Assembly (NCBI GenBank): GCA_027485405.1
Contig: JAIXRB010000024.1
Span: 32,312-96,311, forward strand
Direction of reading: 5' to 3'
Length of the DNA: 64,000 nt
Origin: Leptospiraceae bacterium
Lineage (GTDB): Bacteria; Spirochaetota; Leptospiria; Leptospirales; Leptospiraceae
Positions 29,133-38,861 of the stretch are shown here, piece after piece. The translations under genes were made by a program, and so were the position numbers. A model generated the notes under the pieces. That model had not been told where the DNA came from. It saw only the letters and a list, made by a program, of their open reading frames with translations, and did no database searches. How positions within the stretch are numbered: position 1 is the first letter of the stretch; each line of letters starts with the position of its first letter.

Positions 29133-31738
29133 AGAACTGTGCTCGCATTAGTCGGTATTTACTTTTCTTCTTAACGCTTTCCATATTTCCGACGCAACTT
29201 TTCTCTCAAAACAAAAGAACTCAAGGATGGATTGTAACTTCTGCAACTCCAAAGTTACTGATAGATAACATAGTCGCCTACTCGACCGATGATGGGTCTC
29301 GATTTCGTTTGCCATCCAATCTTTCTTTAAACCAAGAAATTGACTTCTATCTCATGCTAGGTGATTTCTATCTCAGAAGAAAAGATAAAATTGGAATTGC
29401 AAACATATTGTATGATCTAAGAACAAAAAAGGGTGAATACAGTCTGGCCGATGCAATAATTACTTCTCTTTGGAAATCGTCCCAAGGGGAAGATGCTCAG
29501 GCTATTCGAGGACTTGACCTTTACATCCAAAAAGAACCCAACACTTACTTCCGCAACCTAGCTAAAAATGCTCGAATCAATATGTTCCAAGGTGGAGAGG
29601 ATGAGAAAAAAACGATCATCCAAATGGAGTGCAATAAATCAAAATCCTACTATAGCATTTGTCGAGTCTTCCGTTTGCAATACTATTTAGATTTACCAAA
29701 CGGCGACGAGAAGGACATGAATAAACCGTTTGTAAATATCATGCGAGTCATCTCTCCTTTCTTTGAAGATCCAAAGCTAGAATGGATTCCTCTTTTAGAG
29801 ACTATTGACGAAGACCTGCCAGCAAAACTTGCCTTCATGGGATTCTTAAAAGAATCAGTCCATTTTCAACAGATTATTTTGGATTTTGAAAAGGCGGCAG
29901 ATGGAGAATGGAGTGAAAATTCTCTAGAGCGAATGTCTTTTTTTGCTACTTTAGCAGGTGATTATAGGTATGCAGAAGACTCGCTAAACGCTTATATGAA
30001 GCTTTCAAAAAATAAAAAGTCATCATATAACAATCGTATTTATTTGAAGCTGGGTTTTTTAGCTCATTTACAAAAAGAATACAAAAGAGCTTTAGACTAC
30101 TATCTTCAATTGGATTTTTCTAACTGGTCTTCAAATATTCTACATCCCATTTTAAACGAACCGATTTCCATTACAGGCGCGAAGGATTTGATTTCAGTCA
30201 CAGTTTGGAGATTGCAAGGCGCTGATATTGCAATCAAGGCATTACAGAAGATAGTTGATCCAGAGAAATTAACAGAAGATGACTTATGGCCAAAACTGAG
30301 AGTTGCTCAAATCTTAATGGACCAAAACCATGATTTGTCTGCAAAGATCGCAGATGAAATCATTTATATGTCACAAGGGAAAGGCTGGAAAAGACTGGAG
30401 TATGCGGCTACCATCCTACAAGGACACAATCAAATTTACAAAAGAGAATATCGAAAAGCCACTGTTGAGTTTACTAAAAGTCGAGGAATTCTAGATGAAG
30501 AAAACAAATTCTTTTCTTCTGAATTTATGCGAAATTTTGGCTTTGTTTTTGCACATGCGGCATCTGGTAAACGAGGTCCAGTTACTGGTCACATCAAAGA
30601 TGGATTGAACGATCTGAACAAAAACATTCTCTATGAAGACTTCTACAGTATTAGAAATTATAGACCTACTTCTTTTTCAACTGAGCTTTTTTTTGAACAA
30701 GCAATTCAATTTTGGAAGGAAGAAGGAGACTCCTGGAGTCTACTCGAGACCCTTCATTCCTATGACAGCTTCAGAAAAAGGTCCATGGAAAAAGAAAAAC
30801 CGCAGGGACTTCAACAAATCCCTTTTGCAGAGTCCCAGTTTCGGTTTCTTTCTGGTTTTCAAACTCCCAAAGAGGCAAAGTTTTTTGATTCGACTTACGC
30901 CAACAGCCGAGAGACCGAAGCTGGCTATATAGGCAAACAGAATGAAGAGTCTGTATTGAAAACCTTAGAATCCGTCAAAACCCCCACGGTAGCTATAATT
31001 CCATACAAAGAATCAACCTTTGTATTCTTCATCAATCCAAAAGAGCCCCGAAGAACTGCTGTTTCCTGGAAGGAGCTACGTTCTACTAGGTTGGATGCAC
31101 CTGAGATTTTAGAAGCTATTCGTGATTTTACGAGTAATGCAAAAGAGTTTTCTGGAATGCAAGTGTATTTGAATGAATACGGTCTAGTCGCATTTCGCAA
31201 TTTGCGCAGGGATTTCAAAGAAAAGGAAATTGGACTCTTTTTTCGTTATGGTCCACCTGTTGAAGAAAAGAATAACTTAGTTCCGGTTGCATGGTATTGC
31301 CCAAAATCTGCAAAACAGATGCAAGAAAGAAATGTGGGCTTAGTGGAGACAGCTTATTTTGAAGGTTCTAGAATTTTAAAAGAAAAGGAACGAATCCACA
31401 TCTGGGATTTTGAACCGAACACGAAGAGTGCTGTTTTAAGTGATTTGTCTTGGTCTTGCCGAAGTTCTGAGCAATCCCAAGAAGACATTTCTATCAATCG
31501 ATTGATGCGCAGAATTGATTACAGAACTGTTCCTAAAGCACTTTTATACACAGATAAGACTCTACCAAAAACATGGGCAGAATCTTATACTTTGCACCAA
31601 AGCTGGGTTCAGTTTTGGTTTTTAGCAGGAGTGAAGACTATTTACTTCAAGCCTAAGCTCCCAGAATTGGAAGCTGGATTTCAAGATCTCAATTATTATT
31701 TAGAAGATGGATTTATAATCCATCAGGTACCAAGGTAA
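29129..31738 (+). CDS. Exported TPR-repeat protein with a CHAT-like C-terminus
   Basis: This 869-residue protein has a signal peptide (YLLFFLTLSIFPTQLFSQ). The bulk (about 60-590) is helical, with repeated Y/A-rich motifs as in tetratricopeptide repeats, for example YYLQLDFSNW and AYMKLSKNKK contexts. The last 260 residues resemble a CHAT peptidase-like fold in layout (TPTVAIIPYKESTFVFFI, a middle helical part, then strands), but I could not locate an unambiguous His-Cys catalytic dyad. The start is TTG overlapping the DUF2225 stop. The function is unknown; the CHAT likeness is a weak inference. Confidence 0.78.
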   Translation: MKNCARISRYLLFFLTLSIFPTQLFSQNKRTQGWIVTSATPKLLIDNIVAYSTDDGSRFRLPSNLSLNQEIDFYLMLGDFYLRRKDKIGIANILYDLRTKKGEYSLADAIITSLWKSSQGEDAQAIRGLDLYIQKEPNTYFRNLAKNARINMFQGGEDEKKTIIQMECNKSKSYYSICRVFRLQYYLDLPNGDEKDMNKPFVNIMRVISPFFEDPKLEWIPLLETIDEDLPAKLAFMGFLKESVHFQQIILDFEKAADGEWSENSLERMSFFATLAGDYRYAEDSLNAYMKLSKNKKSSYNNRIYLKLGFLAHLQKEYKRALDYYLQLDFSNWSSNILHPILNEPISITGAKDLISVTVWRLQGADIAIKALQKIVDPEKLTEDDLWPKLRVAQILMDQNHDLSAKIADEIIYMSQGKGWKRLEYAATILQGHNQIYKREYRKATVEFTKSRGILDEENKFFSSEFMRNFGFVFAHAASGKRGPVTGHIKDGLNDLNKNILYEDFYSIRNYRPTSFSTELFFEQAIQFWKEEGDSWSLLETLHSYDSFRKRSMEKEKPQGLQQIPFAESQFRFLSGFQTPKEAKFFDSTYANSRETEAGYIGKQNEESVLKTLESVKTPTVAIIPYKESTFVFFINPKEPRRTAVSWKELRSTRLDAPEILEAIRDFTSNAKEFSGMQVYLNEYGLVAFRNLRRDFKEKEIGLFFRYGPPVEEKNNLVPVAWYCPKSAKQMQERNVGLVETAYFEGSRILKEKERIHIWDFEPNTKSAVLSDLSWSCRSSEQSQEDISINRLMRRIDYRTVPKALLYTDKTLPKTWAESYTLHQSWVQFWFLAGVKTIYFKPKLPELEAGFQDLNYYLEDGFIIHQVPR

Positions 31739-31742
31739 AAAA

Positions 31743-33152
31743 ATGGAATTCTTAAGCATCATAGTCATCCTACTATTAGTCTTTATCAATGGCTTCTTTG
31801 TAGCCTCCGAGTTTGCCCTTGTCTCGATTCGACCTTCCCGCTTAGACGAATTGGTCAAAGAAGACAAAATAATGGCGATTTTAACAAAGAAAGCAATCGA
31901 GAAAATCGATGGAATGCTTTCCGTTTGCCAAGTTGGCATAACAATAGCAAGTTTGCTTCTTGGATGGGTGGGAGAAGAGTTCTTTGAAAAATTGATTAGT
32001 TCAGTATTTGTTCTGTTATCCTTTGAAAGCACTGGACTGACAGCGCATACCTTAGCAATCGCCATTGCATTTACCTTGATCACTCTTTTGCATGTGATTT
32101 TGGGTGAACTGGTTCCCAAAACCCTAGCGATTGAAAACACAGAGACTATAGCAATCATTGTAAGTCCCATTATGTGGTTCTTTTATTTTCTTTTTTATCC
32201 TGTAACAGCCTTGATGAACCATATAGCCGGAGGGGTTTTATCGCTTTTCCGATTGCAAACAACTGGCGATAAATACGTTCACTCACCTGAAGAACTTATG
32301 ATTCTTATTGAGGAGCAAGAAAAGAAAGGAAGAATCGACAAAGGCGAACTTCGACTGATTCAAAACACTTTTGATTTTAGTGAAAACACAGCTAAATCAG
32401 TTATGACACATCGATTGTCAATCATAGGTGTTTCACAGGATGACACAATTGACCGTCTTTTACCGTTAATCGCGGAACATAATTTTTCTCGATACCCTGT
32501 TTATTATAAAACGCTTGACCAAATCACAGGAATCATTCATGTCCAAAAATTTTTAAAATGGATAGCGGAGAATGGGCTAACCAAAGCTAAAAAGGTCAAG
32601 ATAACTGCTATTATGGAGAAAGAGATCATTAAGCTCCCCGAATCTCTTTCTATTGAAAAAGCCATGGCTGATTTAAGGGAAAACAAACAACATATGGGCA
32701 TCGTAATCGATGAATATGGCGGGGTTTCTGGAATTCTAACCTTAGAAGACATCATCGAGGAAATCTTTGGAGAAATTCGTGACGAAACAGATTTAGATGA
32801 TAAAAACATCCAGTCTTCCAATAAAAAAACAAAATCCTTTACCCTCGATGGAGAGTCGGAAATTGATCAGTTACCAGAATTCATTTATCCTGAAGACATA
32901 GACGGATTAGACGAAGATGTAAGAACAATTGCTGGATTCATTATGGATAAGGGTGAAGGAATGCCAGTAGAAGGAACTACCATAGAAATCTCACATGGCT
33001 CGTTGAAAGTAAAGAAAATGGAAGGAAACAAAATTGTTACCGTTGTCTTTACTCCAAAGAATGAAAAACCACAGATCAAGGAATCAGAGCGAACTGATTC
33101 GAATGATCTTAAATCAAAGAAGCAAGATTTGAATGAGGCCAAAAGGAAATGA
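31743..33152 (+). CDS. CNNM/CorC-type transporter-associated protein (hemolysin family)
   Basis: This 469-residue protein has an N-terminal CNNM (DUF21) membrane domain with four hydrophobic segments (about residues 3-22, 60-80, 98-120, 140-160), a pair of CBS domains (about 215-340, with [16 protein letters not shown] and [28 protein letters not shown]) and a C-terminal CorC/HlyC transporter-associated domain (about 365-445). Such proteins are linked to Mg2+ or Co2+ efflux and membrane integrity; the CBS pair probably senses adenylate nucleotides. It ends with an ATGA overlap onto coaC. Confidence 0.9.
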   Translation: MEFLSIIVILLLVFINGFFVASEFALVSIRPSRLDELVKEDKIMAILTKKAIEKIDGMLSVCQVGITIASLLLGWVGEEFFEKLISSVFVLLSFESTGLTAHTLAIAIAFTLITLLHVILGELVPKTLAIENTETIAIIVSPIMWFFYFLFYPVTALMNHIAGGVLSLFRLQTTGDKYVHSPEELMILIEEQEKKGRIDKGELRLIQNTFDFSENTAKSVMTHRLSIIGVSQDDTIDRLLPLIAEHNFSRYPVYYKTLDQITGIIHVQKFLKWIAENGLTKAKKVKITAIMEKEIIKLPESLSIEKAMADLRENKQHMGIVIDEYGGVSGILTLEDIIEEIFGEIRDETDLDDKNIQSSNKKTKSFTLDGESEIDQLPEFIYPEDIDGLDEDVRTIAGFIMDKGEGMPVEGTTIEISHGSLKVKKMEGNKIVTVVFTPKNEKPQIKESERTDSNDLKSKKQDLNEAKRK

Positions 33153-33715
33153 GCGATAGCCAAACAAACTTGAACGGTAAAGAGATTGTTATAGCAGTTT
33201 CAGGCTCCATTGCATCTTACAAAGCTTGTGATTTAGTGCGCCTTTTGACAAAGTCTGGATATCCTGTTCGAGTCATTATGACAAAGAATGCAACGAACTT
33301 TGTTGGAAAAATCACATTTGAAGCTCTTACCGGAAAACCCGTGCGAGTCGATGAGTTTGATACAGGAATGGCACATATAGAAATCAAAAACCTTGCGGCC
33401 GTTCTAGCTGTTGTTCCTGCTTCAGCAGATTTATTAGGTAAAATGGCGAATGGAATTGCAGATGACCTGGTTTCTTCAACCTACCTCGCGGCAACGTGTC
33501 CAGTTTTGGTTGCACCAGCAATGAACCCTGGAATGTGGAACCACCCAGCCGTTCAAAGAAATTTAGCCCAACTGCAGAAGGATGGAATTCAAATTATTTC
33601 ACCAGACAAAGGCTTGGTTGTCTGTGGAGACGAAGGGTACGGAAAACTGGCAAGCATAGAGGACATTCAATTAGCCATTTTAGAATCCATTTCGAATCCA
33701 AAATACAGAGTATGA
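33149..33715 (+). CDS. coaC: Phosphopantothenoylcysteine decarboxylase (CoaC flavoprotein)
   Basis: This 188-residue flavoprotein is the CoaC half of Coa[23 protein letters not shown] binds [29 protein letters not shown] carries the His-type active-site region, and [18 protein letters not shown] is the PASANT/PXMNXXMW-type motif. It decarboxylates 4'-phosphopantothenoylcysteine in CoA synthesis. Unlike most bacteria, the ligase half is a separate gene overlapping by 4 bases (ATGA at 33712). The [14 protein letters not shown] segment near the end corresponds to the substrate-recognition clamp containing the Cys (VVCGDEGYG). Confidence 0.93.
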   Translation: MSDSQTNLNGKEIVIAVSGSIASYKACDLVRLLTKSGYPVRVIMTKNATNFVGKITFEALTGKPVRVDEFDTGMAHIEIKNLAAVLAVVPASADLLGKMANGIADDLVSSTYLAATCPVLVAPAMNPGMWNHPAVQRNLAQLQKDGIQIISPDKGLVVCGDEGYGKLASIEDIQLAILESISNPKYRV

Positions 33716-34431
33716 ATCGGATTCAAAGAATCGTAGTAACCTCAGGGCCCACTCGAGAGTGGATCGATCCTGTGCGCTACATTTCAAATGCGTCTTCTGG
33801 AAAAATGGGCTACTCTATCGCCAAGGAATTCGTTATGCAGGGAAGAGAAGTCATTTACATCCATGGAGGAACGGATCATCAATATTCTAATCTTACAGGC
33901 GCGAAGAACATAAAAATCGAAACTACAATTCAATTGAGAGATATGGTTATAGAATCGATTACAAATGACACACTTTTGGTTATGGCGGCGGCTCCAGCTG
34001 ACTTTCGTCCCATTATGATTGCAGAGCATAAGATCAAAAAAGAAAAATCTGAAAACTCAATGGAAAAGAAAGGGCTTTTACTTGAGCTAGAAGAAAATCC
34101 AGATATATTAAAACAGGTCAGTTCTTTCGTTCAAGAAAACAATATATCAAATGTAATTCGAGTAGGCTTTGCGGCTGAAACTGAAAAGCTGGATGCCTTT
34201 GCAAAGGAAAAATTAAATCGGAAAGGTCTCCAGTTCATCGTTGGCAATTATGTGGGTAGGTCTACTGGATTCGGTGAAGTAACATCAAGCCTCAATGTCT
34301 ATAACGCCCAAGGTTTGATGAAAGTTATAGGACCAGGCTCAAAAGATCTACTTGCTCAAGATTTAGTGAAGTTTTTGGAACTCAATATCAGTGGGCTTAC
34401 TCTTGAACCCCAAAACAAAATACCCAACTAA
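33712..34431 (+). CDS. coaB: Phosphopantothenate-cysteine ligase (CoaB)
   Basis: This 239-residue protein is the CoaB half: [30 protein letters not shown] is the nucleotide-binding signature, AAAPADFRP the second motif, [29 protein letters not shown] carries the conserved Lys motif. It joins cysteine to 4'-phosphopantothenate, using CTP in bacteria. ATG 33712 is chosen because it gives an ATGA overlap with coaC and the expected N-terminus; the longer in-frame opening from 33496 overlaps coaC in another frame. bioF starts 15 bases later. Confidence 0.93.
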   Translation: MNRIQRIVVTSGPTREWIDPVRYISNASSGKMGYSIAKEFVMQGREVIYIHGGTDHQYSNLTGAKNIKIETTIQLRDMVIESITNDTLLVMAAAPADFRPIMIAEHKIKKEKSENSMEKKGLLLELEENPDILKQVSSFVQENNISNVIRVGFAAETEKLDAFAKEKLNRKGLQFIVGNYVGRSTGFGEVTSSLNVYNAQGLMKVIGPGSKDLLAQDLVKFLELNISGLTLEPQNKIPN

Positions 34432-34446
34432 TAGAATCAATGCACT

Positions 34447-35595
34447 ATGAGCGACCATTGGACGGACATTCAAAAGAAACTGAATCAAATCCGTGATAAG
34501 GATCTTTTCCGATCTTTAGTTCCTGCACAAGGCATAGACCTTTGTTCAAACGATTATCTCTGTCTTTCCAAGCACCCTGCTTTGATCGAAGCATTTTCCC
34601 AAGGCATTGTCAAATACGGCACAGGATCAACAGCTTCCCGTTTAGTAAGAGGACATTGTAAAGAATCCGAGAGTTGGGAAGCTGAATTTTCAGAATTCGT
34701 TGGAAGCGAAGCGGCATTAACAGTGACAAATGGATTCGTAGCCAACTCAGGGCTACTCGAAACGATAGCAAATCCTGAGACCATTGTTTACTCTGACCGG
34801 CTAAATCATGCTTCATTGTTAGATGGAATTAGAATTTCGGGAGCAATCAAAAAATACTATGAGCACTTAGATTTAGATCATTTAGAATTGTTACTTCAGA
34901 AACAAGAAGAGAAAGAAAGAAATGGTGAGCGTTCAAAAAGAAAAATAATAATTACTGAATCCATTTTTAGCATGGAGGGGGATGCTCCTGATTTTGCTAA
35001 GCTACTCTCTTTAAAAAAGCAATTCAATGCCATACTTATTGTAGATGAAGCGCATGCTTTTGGTGTATTCGGTCCCGAAGGAAAGGGATATCTATTTGAA
35101 GTTTTAAGCAAATCACAAATATCGGAAGTCGATTACCGAATCTATACACTTGGAAAATCTATGGGTTTGTTTGGTGGAATGATTGCAACAAGGCAGATTG
35201 GGGTAAATTTTCTAATCAATGCCATGAGACCTTTCATTTTCAGTACAGCACTTCCACCGGCTCTCTTCCCCGCGGCAAGAACAAGCCTCTCTATTTTGCG
35301 ACAGATGGATTTAGAAAGAACTCATTTAAAGAAAATTATGCGAAAGGCAAAGGAAGGTTTAGAAGAGTTACATTTTCCACAAATCAGCTCTATTTCACAA
35401 ATTGTTCCCATTCTCTTAAACGAGGCGAAAGAAGCTTTAGACTTAGCTCAAAATTTAAAAAAAGAAGGCTTTGATGTAAAGGCGATTCGACCGCCATCGG
35501 TTCCTACTTCGCGACTCAGGCTGAGTTTGAATACAGGAGTTTCTGAATCAGTTTTGGATCGGTTTCTAAGTTTGATGGGACAATTGAAGACTTAA
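34447..35595 (+). CDS. bioF: 8-amino-7-oxononanoate synthase
   Basis: This 382-residue class II PLP enzyme condenses pimeloyl-ACP/CoA and L-alanine in biotin synthesis. Motifs: LCSNDYLCLSKHPAL, GTGSTASRLVRGHCKESE, TNGFVANSGLL, SDRLNHASLLDGIRIS, ESIFSMEGDAPD, VDEAHAFGVFGPEGKG and the PLP-lysine LGKSMGLFGGM. The close relatives KBL (glycine acyltransferase) and ALAS cannot be fully excluded, but the RLNHAS and HAFGVFGP forms fit BioF. It is the last gene of the avtA-led unit. No other bio gene is in the window, and no BirA-like operator is evident. Confidence 0.85.
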   Translation: MSDHWTDIQKKLNQIRDKDLFRSLVPAQGIDLCSNDYLCLSKHPALIEAFSQGIVKYGTGSTASRLVRGHCKESESWEAEFSEFVGSEAALTVTNGFVANSGLLETIANPETIVYSDRLNHASLLDGIRISGAIKKYYEHLDLDHLELLLQKQEEKERNGERSKRKIIITESIFSMEGDAPDFAKLLSLKKQFNAILIVDEAHAFGVFGPEGKGYLFEVLSKSQISEVDYRIYTLGKSMGLFGGMIATRQIGVNFLINAMRPFIFSTALPPALFPAARTSLSILRQMDLERTHLKKIMRKAKEGLEELHFPQISSISQIVPILLNEAKEALDLAQNLKKEGFDVKAIRPPSVPTSRLRLSLNTGVSESVLDRFLSLMGQLKT

Positions 35596-35618
35596 GATTT
35601 CAGTCGTGGGTTCTTTGC

Positions 35619-36218
35619 TCAGATTCGTTCCTCCCAGGATCGAATCTGTTTTTCAATGTCGACAGAAGATTGTTCGCTTTTTAAGGATTCGGAAATTTGA
35701 TTGCTAATCCGACTATCCTTTGTTTTCTGAATATAAAAATAGATCCCAAAAAGACCCAAAAAGCCTAAGCCAGCCAAAGTCAAATTGATTCCCCATGAAC
35801 TTGGTTTTGCCAAAATCTTTTCTCCAAATCCAAACTTAATGGAGTCCACCATACCTTGGTTTCCCGATTCTAAAAAGTATAAAAAAACTGGATCTTGCGC
35901 CACTGAGTCACCAAATCCACTTTGCATTCGCTCTACGATTTCATCTGCCTTCATTCCATCTTTGATTCGGTTTTCTATAAAGGTCTTAAGATACGCTGAC
36001 ACCGAACACATATTGTAAGAGCAAGATTGGATTGGCAAAGATGGCAAACAAATACAACGGATCTTATCTGTTGCCTCTAAAAACTCTCGAATCTCTTCTG
36101 GATTCTTTAATGTTGTAGTTGTTGTCTGGGAATACAAACTCCCAGCCCAACCGAACAAAACAAGAGTATAGGAAATAAAGCTTAGAAAATCATTGCGGTT
36201 AAATCTAAATTGTATCAT
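35619..36218 (-). CDS. ccmH: Cytochrome c maturation protein CcmH-like (thiol reductase)
   Basis: This 199-residue protein has an N-terminal hydrophobic export segment, a CcmH-type domain (IRCICLPSLPIQSCSYNMC at about residues 55-73, then the helical GMKADEIVERMQSGFGDSVAQDP), and a C-terminal membrane anchor (GINLTLAGLGFLGLFGIYFYI). CcmH normally reads LRCxxC and reduces apocytochrome c disulfides; here the first pair is CxC, and two more Cys follow. ATG 36218 is used because it overlaps the ccmF stop (ATGA); an upstream in-frame start at 36293 would lie inside ccmF. It is the last gene of the ccm unit. Confidence 0.8.
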   Translation of the reverse strand: MIQFRFNRNDFLSFISYTLVLFGWAGSLYSQTTTTTLKNPEEIREFLEATDKIRCICLPSLPIQSCSYNMCSVSAYLKTFIENRIKDGMKADEIVERMQSGFGDSVAQDPVFLYFLESGNQGMVDSIKFGFGEKILAKPSSWGINLTLAGLGFLGLFGIYFYIQKTKDSRISNQISESLKSEQSSVDIEKQIRSWEERI

Positions 36219-38410
36219 TGGGTTCGAGGACGCTCGCCTATAGGAAGAAGCAAAAACAAACCAGTGATAAAATACAAAATGGAACCGAGCCAAATGAACT
36301 TGACTAAGGGATTTACCCAGATTTCTAAGTTTGCTACGATTTCTCGGGGGAATTGGTTGAAGGTTTCTAATTTATCCAAAGGCGATGAACCCGTGAAAAA
36401 ATAATTCATAAAGAGCAAAGGCAAATCCGGATTTTCGCCTGACATATCGGAGTGCTCAATAGCCCCCAATTGAATATAAAAATCTTCTTTGGGTTGCGAG
36501 AAAATTGCCGGTTCACTTGTAGGAATATGTGTTTCAAAGCCCCCTGTCAAATGAGAGATTTGAGGATAGAACCTTCTTTCTGTTACTAAATCAGCCACAG
36601 GATTCAAGGCACGCTTGATCAGATACGTTCCTTCCTGCGATACAATCGTGTTCTGCACGGAAGGAATTCCTGAATCATCACCTGAAACAAAGAGGGGTTT
36701 GATCTTCAGAGTGGAGGCTTCAATTTGGTATCCGCCTACAATTCCTTTGTCCATTGATTGATAGACGATTCCTTCTTCGTTGGGAGGGCTCAATTTATAA
36801 AAGAACTTGATACTCGTGTTTTGTTTAAAAGCATTGCCCGCATAACCAATAAAAATCAGTATCAAAGAAAAATGAACTAAATACCCACCATACCTTCTCT
36901 TATTCTGAAGGAGAAGATTGATTCCCGCTTTCCAAATGGATTCGGATTTATTTGCCTCTCGCCGAGCGACGATTCCACGGTAGTACTCTTGGAATATACC
37001 AGCAATAGCAAAAACTCCGAGTCCCACTGTAAGAACCGAATAAACCTCTGCCAGCACATCTCCATACCGAAGGTCAGATCGATTGAAATTGTTAGAAGCA
37101 AATAACAAATAAAGCAAAGCTCCACCAATTCCCACCAGAAAGGGTTTAAGCAGTGTGGAAAAGAAAACGGCATCAGCACTTTTTCTCCAAGCGAGAAGAG
37201 GTGCTGATCCCATAAGTAAAATAAGAAAAATTCCAGCGGGGACTCCCCATGAATTGAACCAAGGAGCTTTAAATTCTTTTCCATATAACAAAGGCGAGAA
37301 AACTCCCAAGAGAATTGCCGATGTTGCCAAAACCAAGAGAAAGTTGTTAAGAAGAAAACTGCCTTCTTTCGAAGATATGGCTTCTAGTTTTCTTTCCGGA
37401 GCCAATTCATGTCTGCGATACAAAACAAATCCTATAAAGAAAGCGAAACTAGTAAGGATAAAAACAAGAAATGGCGTTCCGATTGTGGATTTTGAAAAGC
37501 TATGTGGCCCTTCTAGAACTCCTGATCGAGTAATCCATGTTCCCAGTAAGCTAAAATGAAAAGCCAGAATAATAAGAAGCATATTCCAGAATTTAAGCAT
37601 CCCTCGCCTTTCTTGGATTACGACCGAATGGACAAAAGCACTGGTGAGAAGCCATGGCATAAGTGAAGCATTTTCAACGGGGTCCCAAGCCCAATAACCA
37701 CCCCAACCTAACTCTTCGTATGCCCATTTAGAACCCAGAAGAATTCCCGTTCCCAAAAAGAACCAAGAAAACAAAGTCCATTTTCTAATGAATTTCATCC
37801 AATCTTCAGTGAGTTTTCCTGAGATCAAAGCTGACATAGCTATGGCAAAAGGTATTGAAATACTCACATAACCGATGTATAAAATAGGTGGGTGAATGAT
37901 CATCGCCCAATGTTGGAGGAGAGGATTCAAACCTCGTCCAGCCGCCGCTTCCGGTTGAAACTCACGAAACGGTTGTGCATCGGCATAAAAAACAGCTAAG
38001 TAGGAAAAGAATGCCGACAAACCTGCCAATATAGCATTCATCACAGGAACTCGATCATGAATTGATTTGCGAGTTTGCCAGAGGACAATAAATGTAAATA
38101 CATTCAAAATGAGATTCCAAAAGAGGAGGGATCCTGAAGATCCCGACCAAACAGATGTCATTTTGTAGAATAGAGGAAGGTGGATGCTTGAGTGCATAAC
38201 TACATAGTAATTTGAATAGTCGGAACGAACGAGTTGCGTTACCAGAACAATGAAAGCTAAGAATACAATGGCTGGGTTTGCCATTAGAGACAAACGTCCA
38301 AATTCGATGGCTCGTCTGTCTGATTTTACGATCCCATAGATTGTCTGAAAAAAAGAAAAAAGCAATAAAGCAAATGAGCTTGCAAGGAGAACTGTACCGA
38401 ATGTATTCAT
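36215..38410 (-). CDS. ccmF: Cytochrome c haem lyase subunit CcmF
   Basis: This 731-residue protein has about 14-15 hydrophobic segments. The haem-handling WWD motif is WGGYWAWDPVENASLMPWL (about residues 218-236). Conserved His residues appear in HPPILYIGY and HSVVIQERRG contexts. It is the membrane component that ligates haem from CcmE to apocytochrome c. ATG follows the ccmE stop directly (38410/38411), and the stop overlaps ccmH. ccmA, B, C, D and G are not in this window, so they are expected elsewhere. Confidence 0.93.
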   Translation of the reverse strand: MNTFGTVLLASSFALLLFSFFQTIYGIVKSDRRAIEFGRLSLMANPAIVFLAFIVLVTQLVRSDYSNYYVVMHSSIHLPLFYKMTSVWSGSSGSLLFWNLILNVFTFIVLWQTRKSIHDRVPVMNAILAGLSAFFSYLAVFYADAQPFREFQPEAAAGRGLNPLLQHWAMIIHPPILYIGYVSISIPFAIAMSALISGKLTEDWMKFIRKWTLFSWFFLGTGILLGSKWAYEELGWGGYWAWDPVENASLMPWLLTSAFVHSVVIQERRGMLKFWNMLLIILAFHFSLLGTWITRSGVLEGPHSFSKSTIGTPFLVFILTSFAFFIGFVLYRRHELAPERKLEAISSKEGSFLLNNFLLVLATSAILLGVFSPLLYGKEFKAPWFNSWGVPAGIFLILLMGSAPLLAWRKSADAVFFSTLLKPFLVGIGGALLYLLFASNNFNRSDLRYGDVLAEVYSVLTVGLGVFAIAGIFQEYYRGIVARREANKSESIWKAGINLLLQNKRRYGGYLVHFSLILIFIGYAGNAFKQNTSIKFFYKLSPPNEEGIVYQSMDKGIVGGYQIEASTLKIKPLFVSGDDSGIPSVQNTIVSQEGTYLIKRALNPVADLVTERRFYPQISHLTGGFETHIPTSEPAIFSQPKEDFYIQLGAIEHSDMSGENPDLPLLFMNYFFTGSSPLDKLETFNQFPREIVANLEIWVNPLVKFIWLGSILYFITGLFLLLPIGERPRTQ

Positions 38411-38803
38411 CTAGTTTTCCTCTGCATAATCGGCTTCGTACTTGGAGGCGCATTTGGCTTCTACATGGTCGGCTACCAAAACGCCATCTTCCCATTTGCC
38501 ATCTACCCTAGCCCTTGCGCCTTCTTTAAAAGCATCTGGCAAAAGAGTAGCACCCGTAAAATGGACAGGGATCGCTCTATCGTTGAATTCTAATTCAAAT
38601 TTTGCCTTTTTCCCTTCTCTAAGCAGGGTCCCAACTTTGACAAATCCTCGGACGCGCAGGTTGTCGTCTTCGAACTTAGCAGGGTTTGCCGCCAACTGGG
38701 AGGCATCTAATAGAAGATAAGCCGTTTCTTTTGATGAGAAAATGGCGATTCCTGCGAATCCGGCAAAAATGATACATAATAGGAGAATAAATTTTCGATT
38801 CAT
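38411..38803 (-). CDS. ccmE: Cytochrome c haem chaperone CcmE, CxxxY type
   Basis: This 130-residue protein has one N-terminal membrane anchor (residues 4-22) and a periplasmic OB-like domain (LRVRGFVKVGTLL, FELEFNDRAIPVHFTG, GARARVDGKWEDGVLVADHVEAKCASKYEA). The haem-binding residue is usually the His of HxxxY (AKHDENY); here the equivalent position is Cys in KCASKY, giving CxxxY. Variant CcmE proteins of the CxxxY type are known from some deltaproteobacteria and archaea. ccmF begins on the next base. The YdcF-like gene lies 58 bases upstream. Confidence 0.88.
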   Translation of the reverse strand: MNRKFILLLCIIFAGFAGIAIFSSKETAYLLLDASQLAANPAKFEDDNLRVRGFVKVGTLLREGKKAKFELEFNDRAIPVHFTGATLLPDAFKEGARARVDGKWEDGVLVADHVEAKCASKYEADYAEEN

Positions 38804-38861
38804 GGCAATCTAATGTAATGATTAGACTTACCTTTTCTATGACAAGAGGAAAGAGCCCAAT

